Source of the DNA: Blepharisma stoltei
Taxonomy: Eukaryota > Ciliophora > Heterotrichea > Heterotrichida > Blepharismidae
DNA length: 64,000 nucleotides
NCBI GenBank assembly: GCA_914767885.1
Contig: CAJZBQ010000063.1
Span: 186,001 to 250,000, forward strand
Direction: 5' to 3'
The notes below the pieces were generated by a model. It was not told the DNA's origin and searched no databases. It worked only from the letters and a program-made list of their open reading frames with translations. The translations under genes were made by a program, and so were the position numbers. Positions 42,993-52,548 of this stretch are shown here, one piece after another; the stretch's first letter is position 1; the number at the start of each line of letters is the position of its first letter.

Positions 42993-44041
42993 TCTAATTT
43001 TATGATTTTTTAAGGATAGTTTAAGAGACTGTTGAATATATAAATTTCGGTTTTAATGGAGAAGATTGTAATAGTGATTGGCTGGGATTTTAAAGTTAAG
43101 AATCGGGATGTGATTATAATTTCGAGCAGAAATAGCTGTAAGCCAGTTTCAATATTTGGTGTTCTAGAATAGAAGAATAAGAAGCCATTTTAATCGTTGA
43201 TAATTTCAGGTATCACATCAAATGAGATGATGAAACTTATGTAGCTAAAATTTATTATGAGATAATTTAAGCTTTTAAGAGCTGGATGATCTGGGCATTT
43301 TTAATTTTATCAGATGGGATATTTGGGGTTTATTTATAAACGAATTTCTTTTTTACCAATTTTTATTATGTAATAATAGACTTAACTCACCCGCCTCGGT
43401 GAGCGAACAAAATCATTAGAAAATCCCTATTTTTTGCCCTAAAATACACCCTCTGTGAGCGAGCAAACCATTAGAAAAATCCTATTTTTGCCCTAAAATA
43501 CACCCTCCGTGAGCGAACAAAAAATATTTTTTAATATAAGTGATAATTAGTATAATGAAATCTCTCGCTCATTCTATTTAATTTTAACCCCCTCCTCTAG
43601 CGAACAAAATTTTTTTGTTCACTAACGGATGGGGAATTAAGTGAACTATAACAAATGGCAAGAGGTGCCTTTTGCAATTTATTTTAAAATAAAGAAAGAT
43701 CCCAAATCCTTTTATTATATACTCAATTTATAATTATTTAAAAATGCTGCTGATAAGATGCTATTCTACCTAATTGAGTAAAAAATAAAGTATTAATAGA
43801 AATATTAATGTTTTCAGTTTTGAGTATTTGATTCTTAAATTTCACATTTTATTGGACATTATAAATGTCTCTATATCAATTAATATATGAATTCTTTAAA
43901 TTTTACTTTTTAACATGTTAATATAAGCAGAGTACGAGTCATTAAATCTCCTTAATTAAACATAAGATTATGATTGATCTTAACCTTAAATTAAATCCTT
44001 ATACACACAAATAGATTATATAGCAATATTTTATTCTAAAT
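42993..44041. other. Intergenic with one MITE
   Basis: Apart from the family 1 MITE at 43385-43639, only AT-rich sequence without coding signal. Confidence 0.4.
43385..43639 (+). mobile_element. MITE family 1 variant with triplicated inner repeat (255 bp)
   Basis: TAA on both sides. The unit GTGAGCGAACAAA/GCAAACCATTAGAAAA with its CCCTATTTTTGCCC spacer occurs twice in tandem at the left before a third GTGAGCGAAC, and much of the AT-rich core is deleted. Right end worn (ACTAACGGATGGGGAA). Confidence 0.78.
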
Positions 44042-45430
44042 TTAAACTGAGCTGCCTGGTTCACTCTCCTCATCTCTGATCTCCAATATAGATTTTCTTC
44101 TGCATTTCTTTATAATCTTGTACATTAAAAGCCCAATCAATCCTAAGCTAGCTCCACTTATAGCAACAGCGGCTGAGACAATCCATCTATTTCCTTCTTC
44201 AACTGCAGTTTTATTGCTTGTTTGGGTCTGATTATAAAAAGTCCTATTATTATGAGTCTGACTAATATGTAATGGATTACACTCTGAATCAGCAAACCCT
44301 ATCTTATTAGTTGTCCTATCAAAAATAACGTCCATACCTCTTGAAAATATTCCTCCTAATACATTACATCCTTGTCCATCACTATAAATTCCTAAACAGT
44401 AACTCCTAGGATATGAAGGCCATGCAAATAAATAATTTTCAGGAAGTCACTGCACCTCAATATTTTCAATTAATAAGGTAAATATAGGAAAGGTATCATA
44501 AAAAGCGAAAATATCAGGATAGCTATCGTCATCATAATTATAACACAAATGAGGCTCGTTTGGAATAGAAACTTTTTCTCCATCACATTTCCCAGCCTTT
44601 GAGCAAGCTGACTCAAAATGGCTCCAAAGAGCTTCATAAAGTGGCTGATGTAAATATACAAAGGTAGTCCCAGAATCTACTATTGTACCTGTGCCATATT
44701 GTCTTGAAAAATCACTTGCTGACAATTCAATCTTATTCCCGTCTACTTTTAGCCCATGCCAATTAATTGAATAAAAAGTATCATCATGAAGGTTCGCCCA
44801 GGCTACCTCACTGAGGTGCAAACTAGAATTATAGCCTCCAATAGTCATATACCCATCATTTTTCCCAAAACATATAGCGAAAATATCAGTAGAAATGTCA
44901 TGGTCACTAAACAAGGCATCTACCAGTGTCGGCATCCTGCTTTTTGCAAAGGCCAAGCCCATAATCCCATCGGCTTTTTGAGTTCTGAACAGATTAGTCT
45001 CTCTATTGTGACATCCAAATACAAATTTGACTCTTTTTGAGTGCTGAAAATCGTCTCCGAACATAATAAAATCTTCTACAAGGATTCCCGCAATTGAGCT
45101 GCCTTCAGCGTAACTTTGACTGTATCCACATTGGTCATTTTTGCATGGAGAGCAAGGGATGTTTTGATTACAGTTTAAGACGCTTGAAGTGCTTGAGTTC
45201 CGATAATCGAAATAAGAGTCCATATGAGTTCCACAATCCCGGCAGCCTGCACATGGGAAAGCTGTAATTCTGCTCCCTGTGTCGATAATAACAGTCTGCT
45301 TCTTTGGAGGAGTGCCTACTCATAGGTCAACATAGAAGTAGCCTAAGTCTTCCGTATTGCCGTATATGACAGCATGCTCAATTTCTTGGGAGTAGGCTGA
45401 TACAAACAGAAGAAGAAGGAAGCCTGACAT
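44042..45430 (-). CDS. Pepsin-type aspartic protease, membrane-anchored (462 aa)
   Basis: A signal peptide (MSGFLLLLFVSAYSQ) precedes two catalytic sites, IIDTGS near residue 48 and IVDSGTT in the second lobe. Conserved surrounding blocks are GTPPKKQT and ADGIMGLAF. In-frame TGA codons (DLWVGTPP, VQWLPENY) read as Trp. Near the C terminus is a membrane helix (WIVSAAVAISGASLGLIGLL) followed by a basic stretch. This is the layout of eukaryotic membrane-bound pepsin-like proteases, probably endolysosomal or cell-surface. No inserts. Confidence 0.92.
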
Positions 45431-45574
45431 TTTAAATCCTATTATGGAATTGATAGAATTACATAGCAAAATTCTTTATTATCTAAGGTTTTTCTATAAA
45501 GAGAAGAAATTTTGTTTATTTGGGCTGCAATAAGAATTATAAGAATTTATTAAAGTATTCTGAATATTATAAAA

Positions 45575-45910
45575 ATGAGGTGCTGGATGGAAAGTTGTGA
45601 AGCAATCCCGAACGTATTTTGTGATTGTACTGAAGAAGGAGTGCTGGTTTGCATAGATCACCTACTAGATCATATGTGTGTGCAAGGCGTAGAACATAAG
45701 TATGAGCCTCTTGATGTGATCCATAACATCAAAGCAAGAAAGTTAGCCGAAAAACAGCTTGTAGCAAGAATTGCTGAATTAATAAGGAAAAAGTCAGAAC
45801 TAGTAGAAAATGCTTCTGACTCCACTTTGGGTTTAAAATTTTTGTTTCTTTTGTCATTAACTGAAATAGCTTGCAATGCGTATTTTTGATTTTTATATAG
45901 GATATTTTAA
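45575..45910 (+). CDS. Small B-box-like protein, 3' end uncertain
   Basis: The N terminus CWMESCEAIPNVFCDC...VCIDHLLDHMC is the same Cys/His pattern as at 41407, followed by a helix (KARKLAEKQLVARIAELIRKKSE). After about residue 88 the sequence turns AT-rich and hydrophobic, and probably leaves the true coding region. An open stretch 46738-46842 (KEIQEQALNLNQQAEEAG, ending GESSA) beyond a retroposon looks like a lost C-terminal exon, but I could not find a join that fits both frames. Confidence 0.55.
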
Positions 45911-46116
45911 TTAATTTGTGATCTTGGATGGATAGAATCTGGTATCCTCATAATAACCACTGAGAGATTCAGTTAAATGCAGATTTATTTATCTTTTTAG
46001 CATTAATTATCTGCTAAATTAATTAAAATCGAAAATAATAATATTGCTTTTTTTCAGGATAAAAAATACATTTTTTTAAAAAATATTTTTTTTGATTTAT
46101 TTGTTATTAAATAGCT

Positions 46117-46723
46117 GGGAGATATGCATAAATGGCCTGTGACAAGCGACCTAACCTCTCCTGTCGGATGTTCTTATGCATATCTGGATGTGTTTTTAGT
46201 GTAAAGAGCTATCCAAAGGTCGGAATAGCCTCGGAGCAATAAGTACAGCACTATTTTCCCTTTATTAGTAGTCTGGCTCGATAGGGCAGTTTTTTGCTTT
46301 TTTTTTTTGCCAGCAGCGCTGAGGCCCAGGTTTGAATGCCGATAGAGGCAGGGCGACTTACCTGCCTAGACTACTTCGTGGCCTGTCCCGAATTACATAA
46401 GTGGTTGAGCTTTCCTTTGGCTGTAAATCAGGGAAAAAAGGGAAGGCAGGCTAGACAAGACTCTTAGGGGCTAGAGTCTCTCCAGTTAAAAAGGGTCCCG
46501 TGAAAGGGGTGACCTGGCCTAAGTTAAGCAGGGCTGGGTAAGCTGATTGCTTGGATTGGAATAGAGGTTCCGGCAAAGTCCATGTGACTCTGATCATGGA
46601 GGGAAAATGCCTCTACCGAGAAACCGGTGTTTCAGCCCAGGGTCAAGTTAAACGTTCAACGCCCACTGCTCATGCTGTGGAATGCACGGTGCTCAGAAAA
46701 ATACACATCTTAATCATCTAATC
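46117..46723 (+). mobile_element. SINE-like retroposon (607 bp)
   Basis: Flanked by TAAATAGCT (46108-46116, 46724-46732; the similarity continues as GGGAG/AGAG). Head ATAAATGGCCTGTGACAAG; shared core GAGAAACCGGTGTTTCAGCC near 46618; tail TTAATCATCTAATC. Its GC-rich body matches the 35466 element inverted (GCGCTGAGGCC..., TACCTGCCTAGACTAC). Confidence 0.8.
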
Positions 46724-46921
46724 TAAATAGCTAGAGTAAAGAAATTCAAGAGCAGGCCCTAAATCTAAACCAACAAGCAGAAGAAGCAGGAGTTGCAATG
46801 AATATTCAGCCAGAAAACTCACAAGGCGAGTCAAGTGCATAAAATTAGTAATTAGTGTCATAGTTTTCTTCATAATCTATTTCTCATAAATTAATCAAGA
46901 ATATCAGCCCAGAAAACCTCA

Positions 46922-47310
46922 CTCCCCCCCCCCCTCCGTGAGCGAACAAAACCATTAGAAAAATCGCCATTTTTTGACCAAAAACCCACCCTCCGTGGTG
47001 AGTGAACAAAAATTTTTTTAATAGAAAAAATTTTAATGGAAAAAAATTTTGATATATAAGTGATAATTAGTATAATGAAATCTAGAGCTAATTCTGTTTA
47101 ATTTTTAAACAAATTGCGTTTTTAAAACATAAATTTTGCAAATTAAATTAATATTTGCTTCCCAATTTTTGCAAATTAGGATTTTTTAAATTTCGAAGAA
47201 AATATTTTTTATAAAATTTATATATAAATTTTTTTTTAAAAAAAAAAAATAACCCCCCTCCGTGAGCGAACAAAATTTTTTTGTTCGCTCACGGAGGGGG
47301 GGGGGGGGAG
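46922..47310 (+). mobile_element. MITE family 1 copy with TCA target duplication (389 bp)
   Basis: Intact structure almost identical to the 25522 copy, but flanked by TCA on both sides rather than TTA or TAA. It lies just upstream of the first carrier gene (start 47354). Confidence 0.88.
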
Positions 47311-47353
47311 TCAGAAAATATAGACTGCACTTATTTTCCTTCCACACATAAAG

Positions 47354-48415
47354 ATGGACTTTTTGAGCATCTTGCGCTCTTGCATTACAGGGATGGTTCC
47401 AGTCACAGTCATTACTATTTCTGGCGCATACCTAACCCACACAAACATCTTTACCAAAGAATCAAACAGATATCTCTCTGGCAGCTGCACACGGTTCTTT
47501 TTTCTTATTTTTAATTTTTGAACCGCAATAAAAGTAGTGGAATTTTCAGCATTTGCCCATCTTTGGCCAGTTTTAGTGGTTCCTCTGATACTAGTAATCC
47601 TCTCCTGCTTCTTCTCATATCTGATTATTCCTTTTCTAACCCCCCCAAGCAGCTTCAAGTATTCAGCAATTGCAGCGCTTTCTTTTTCAAGCCTTGGAGG
47701 AGTTCCATTGCTTATAATTAAAGGAATATGTTCATCATATGGACCATTAAGTGGTGATAAGTACTGTGATGATGCTATTGGATATATATCTCTTTTAATA
47801 TGCACAACAAATCTGTTCATATGGTCTGTCACAGGAATGCTGCTTAAATTTGATATAAGAAATAATGGGGATAATAGAGAACAGATATCAGTGATGAGAC
47901 TTTTTATTTCTGGAATAATTTCACCTCTGGCTGTATCTTCATGACTAGGCATTGTTTTTGGACTGATTCCAGGATTTAAATGACTATTTGTGTATAAGTC
48001 TTCGCCTTTATTCGCTATTTATGATACTTTATTGAGCTTGTCTTATATTGGAATTATAGTATCGCAATTGATGATAGGAAGCAATTTAATGCTATTAAGA
48101 GGCTCCCAGAGTCCACTATCTAAAAAATATATTTTGAAATTAATTATCCTCAAAAGCTTTATCTTTCCAGCACTTTGACTACTTGTGATTTTCGGATTTT
48201 GGGAAGCTGGGATATTTGGGGATAATAGAGTTATGGCGTATACTATTTTTATAGGCCAAAGCAGCCCTATTACAGTTGTTGTGCTAATGGTTGCCCAGAT
48301 GTTGAATGCTGCAATTGCTGAGTGCTCAGTGATGTTTCTGTGGCAATATTTAGCAGCTCCTGTTTCTTTAACTTTTTTCACGTATATTTTCTTTCTTATG
48401 ACTTACTCCTTTTAA
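47354..48415 (+). CDS. Auxin-efflux-carrier-family membrane transporter 1 (353 aa)
   Basis: First of three tandem paralogues. MDFLSILRSCITGMVPVTVITISGAYL opens a protein with about ten membrane segments. The conserved GICSSYGPLSGD and QSSPITVVVLMVAQ blocks recall the AEC/PIN-like membrane transport family (PF03547), also found in GPR155-type proteins. TGA codons (FNFWTAIK, SSWLGIVFG, ALWLLVIFG) read as Trp in hydrophobic contexts. Substrate unknown. Confidence 0.8.
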
Positions 48416-48632
48416 GTTGGAACCAAATTTTAGGGAGAGATTTTTTTTAAAAAATTATAAAAAACACATGAATTTTAATGATTAATTAATATTGAGTCAA
48501 AAAGTGATAACTTTGTGTAGAAGTAGTATTTTGCTTTATGAGCTATGGATTTTTTTTGATTTTGGTTATATTAAATTTGGCATCAATGGTATTTGCATAA
48601 GATAGTTAAAGTTTAAAATTAATCTGGCATGA

Positions 48633-48840
48633 GCAGGATAGACCCAATAGCCTTTGCCTCGTCTTGGATTCAAACTCCAGTCTCCATTGACTACACTGTA
48701 GATCTGGATTTCCTATCTGAACCACCTATATCAAAGATTAGCTATCCCGGAGCCACATCCTGATAGCGTTACGATAGTCCCAATGAAGAGAAGGCAAAAC
48801 CTGTCTAGTCTAACAGGATTAGGAAACCTTTGGGGCTATT
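48633..48840 (-). mobile_element. SINE-like fragment
   Basis: GC-elevated, no ORF. Contains GGCAAAACCTGTCTAGTC, inverted relative to the element at 30444-30713. Tail-like AATTAATCTGG sits at the left. No clear target duplication. Confidence 0.45.
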
Positions 48841-48987
48841 TATATCGAATTATTATTTTGCTAATTAAAATTAAATTTTTGTTTTTCTTTCCAAAGGGAG
48901 TTATTTTACCGAAATTTAATTCACAATATTTTGTTCCAATTTAAAGCTGAAAAGTTAGATTAAATCAAGTACACTTAAGGATAAATA

Positions 48988-50076
48988 ATGGACTTTTTAT
49001 CAATTTTAAGATCATGTATCACAGGAATGGTCCCAGTTACTTTAGTAACATTTTCAGGGGCTTATCTCGCTAAAAAAGACATTTTCAACAAAGAAGCTAA
49101 CGAACTTATATCAAAAAGCTGCGCAAGGTTCTTTTTTGTAGTTCAAAGCTTTGCAACAATTCCAAAATCTGTGAAGCTTTCAAGTCTAGTAGAATTATGG
49201 CCAATCCCTGTGATTACTTTTCTAATAATCATAATTGGGCTGATTTTATCATTTTTGTCCTTATACTTCTTAAAGCCGCCTACTCACTTCAAGTTTACCA
49301 CTTTATCGATACTTGTATTTACAAATGGAGGAAATATCCCTTTTTTAATTATGAAAGGAATTTGTGCGTCTTATGGGCCTTTGGCTGGAGATGATAAATG
49401 TGATGAGTATCCTGGGTATATAGCGTTAGTTATTTTTGTATGCAGCATTTTAATATGGTCAATTTGTATTGCTTTTATTAAAGCTGACGAACAAGAAACC
49501 AGAAAAATAGAAGAATTAGCTAGTTTAACTGAAAATAAGTCAGCTGAAAGCTCACTAAAAGACCTTATGATAAGAGGCATGTTTTCGCCAGTCCCAATTT
49601 CATGCATTTTAAGCTTAATTCTGGCTCTGATTCCGGGGTTTGATTGATTATTTGTCCACAAAACATCGCCGCTTTACTCAATATTTGATTCTTTATTTGT
49701 GGTAGCTTATGTGGGTGTGGTGGTAAGCCAGATGATTATAGGGAGCAACTTATATATGATGGAGAAGGCTGATTATGGGATTTCGAAATTTTATATTATT
49801 TCGACTACTTTGATGAAAAATGTCATTTATCCTTGCTTTTGATTGCTGCTTACACTTTTGCTATGAAACTTAGGATGCTATGGAAATAATAAAGTGATGG
49901 CATATATCATTTATATTGCTCAAGCAACGCCAGTAGCGTCGACTGTGCTTATGCAATGCCAGCTTGTAAGTTCGGGAGTAAAAGATTGCACTGTGATTTT
50001 ATTATGGCAGTATAGCACAAGCCCCATTTTAGATCCCTGAGGACAAGTGCTTTTAGATAAAAAATTTAAATTTTAA
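48988..50076 (+). CDS. Auxin-efflux-carrier-family membrane transporter 2 (362 aa)
   Basis: Same architecture and N terminus (MDFLSILRSCITGMVPVTLVTFSG) as transporter 1. Conserved GICASYGPLAGDDKCDEYPGY, a hydrophilic central loop (DEQETRKIEELASLTENKS), then four or five more membrane segments with AQATPVASTVLMQCQ. Several TGA codons read as Trp (GFDWLFVHK, LLLWNLGCYG). No inserts. Confidence 0.82.
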
Positions 50077-50611
50077 ATTAAGGAAAAATCTGAAAAGTCA
50101 ATTTTAAAAAACTGACAAATAGGACATATATAATGGCATTTTCAAATTGATATTTGACTTTTTGGAATTTTTTTGGAATTTCAAAATAATTTTTTCTTTG
50201 AAGGGCATTTTCCTTGAAAATCTATAGGGGAGCACGCGCCATACATTACAGCTCCTATTACTTTAACAGTGTTCACTTATCTATTCTTTATAATTATTTA
50301 ATCAAGATTTATATATTAATTTATTGAATTTTGTTTTATTAAATAGGCTAAATAATTAAGAGGAAACTAAATTCTCAAAATTACTGCACCTTAAACATTA
50401 AATTAAATTGTTTAGTCACATTTAAGCCTTAATTTTTTTTAAAATTAGGTACAATTCCTTCCATTTTCTCCAAGTCTATTTCATCATATTATTTATAATT
50501 CTCAAAGAAATTAGGCTAGCATCATAAATTTACCTCCTAAAATGCGATTTTAGCTCAATAATAAAATAAATTTATGAATAAAACTAGAGATGGCCGGCGT
50601 TTAAAGTAAAA
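50077..50611. other. Intergenic within the transporter trio
   Basis: AT-rich, no ORF or repeat recognised. Confidence 0.4.
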
Positions 50612-52279
50612 ATGGATCTCCTGCTAGTCTTCCAAGCTTGCCTTTTAGGCATGATTCCCCTAGTTTTAATCACTTTATCAGGCACATACTTAGCATATCA
50701 TAAAATTTTTGATCACGAGTCAAACCGACTTATTTCAAGAAGCTGCACTCAATTCTTTTTTGTGATTTTTGGATTTGTGACAAACTTAAAAGTCGTTGAA
50801 TTTGATGATTTAGCAGAAATTTGGCCAATTTTTACCATTCCTATCTTTTATACTTGCATTTCTATATCTCTCTCACTTTTCTTTTTGCCTTTATTAAAGC
50901 CATCGGCCCATTATAGATTCTTGACTATTTGTGTATTGTCTCTCCCTAATGCAGGAAATGTAAGCATTCTGATTATCAGAGGAATCTGCTCTTCTTATGG
51001 ACCTTTATCTGATGACTCTAATTGCGATAAATCTCTTGGCTATGTATCTTTATGTCTCACTTTGGGAAATATTTTTACTTTAGCGATGTGTCCTGCATTT
51101 CTCAGTCTTGATGCAAGACACAAAGAAAAATCAGCAGAAGAACTGACTGGTGATCAAGAAATCTTATCTTATCTTATCTTATAGAATTTATATCGCTTAA
51201 CGTCCACTACGGGGTTACAACTCCAGGTTTATCACTCGCCTTTCGTCGCATCGGGCCCACCAGCCTGCTGGAGACAGACTCGCTTCGATCACCAAGGGTG
51301 CTTCTAGGGCAAATGTCCACGTCTTCGACGGCTCATAGATGAGCTACTTGCTTGTACATGGGTTGCTTTTCCGAAAAACCCAAAAAATGGATTTTTCTGG
51401 TCGGCTATCGGCAAAAAGGAAAAATGCAAAAGCCTGGGACGTAACGCCCAGTTTCACGCTAGGGAGTTGCCCGAATGGTCCAGAGGACTTTGCTGGGCTT
51501 CCCCTTTCCAACCTTACACCTTCCTTCCCCACGAGGAAAAATCCACCCCTGAGAACAGACTAGGGCTAGGCTCTGAAAGCTACCAGAATTGCTTACCTAG
51601 CATTGCAGTCCATCTCTGAAATGGTAAAACCTTGCCGGATATAATTAAAATATAAGTCGAGGATGTATGGCCGGGAGGCCATACCTAGACGAAGACGCCA
51701 TATTTTAATTATGGTGATCAAGAAATCACTGAAGAAATTTCTGTCAAAAAACTTATTATTGGTGGCTTATTTTCAAGAATCCCTATATTTTACGTCCTTG
51801 GAGTGGTTGCTGCACTAATTCCAGGAATTAAGTGGCTTTTTGTCTACGATGACTCTCCACTTTTAGCTATTTATGATTCGTTATTTACTCTAGGATATTG
51901 TGGTGTGATACTATCACAATTAATAGTAGGCAGTAACATTTATTTATTCAAACCTACAGATAAACACATAAGTATACAGTTTTTAGTAATAAGCTCTATT
52001 ATGAAAAACGTATTTTATACTGCGATTTGGCTGTATTTAACAGTTTTACTATGAAATTTAGGGGTCTTTGGAGGCAATAGAGTCATCGCCTATGTAGTTT
52101 TCATAGCCCAGTCTTCTCCTGTAGCGACACTAGTGGTGCTGCTTTGTCAAGTGCTAAAAACTGGCATAAAAGAAATTACTGTTATTTTGATATGGCATTA
52201 TCTATCAGCGCCTTTATTTTTAATGCTGTATTCATATGCATTCTTTATTTATATCTGTTTGTCAAGAATAGCCCACTAA
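50612..52279 (+). CDS. Auxin-efflux-carrier-family membrane transporter 3 (367 aa), split by a retroposon
   Basis: Third paralogue (GICSSYGPLSDDSNCDKSLGY, AQSSPVATLVVLLCQ). The central loop is broken at EELTGDQEI by a 564-bp insertion; removal gives GDQEITEEISVKKLIIGGL in phase and a CDS of 1104 nt. The stop used here (TAA 52277) lies in the left arm of the inverted-repeat element 52263-52400. If that element is removed somatically, a TAA follows at once and the protein ends about five residues earlier. Confidence 0.8.
51164..51712 (-). mobile_element. SINE-like retroposon (549 bp) in transporter exon
   Basis: A perfect 15-bp duplication GGTGATCAAGAAATC (51149-51163, 51713-51727) flanks it. 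Left tail (TCTTA)3-like, that is AAGAT repeats on the element strand. Head at the right (reverse strand ATGGCGTCTTCGTCTAGG) with a GTATGGCC/GGCCATAC hairpin. Closely related to the copy at 19650-20190. Confidence 0.9.
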
Positions 52280-52400
52280 GGAGCATTTTTGGTTCACCAT
52301 TCTTAAATTTGGGTAGCCAGAAAATATGGCATGCCAACGAATTTGGCAAGCCAGCTATTGTCCGGCCAACCAAAAAATACTTCTTAGTGGGCTATTCTTG
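52263..52400. mobile_element. Inverted-repeat element (138 bp) overlapping a stop codon
   Basis: The arm CAAGAATAGCCCACTAAG, then GAGCATTTTTGGTT, is repeated inverted at 52368-52400 with two or three mismatches (over 30 bp). A central inverted word pair (GGCATGCCAACG / GGCAAGCCAGC) also occurs. Target duplication unclear. Confidence 0.7.
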
Positions 52401-52548
52401 GTAAATAAGTATATATCTAATAAATATCTAATGATAAATTTGGTTTATCTTCAATTAGTTATCTTAGTTTATCTATTTTAGAAAAATAGAGAAAATTGTT
52501 AAAAATTGGAGATTTAAGCTAAATTGAGCTGAAAAAAGCATATTTAAA

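Noticed and set aside
47281-47952. ORFs crossing from the MITE into the first carrier gene, on either strand
   Set aside because: They lie in the wrong frame or strand relative to the clear membrane-protein frame read with TGA as Trp.
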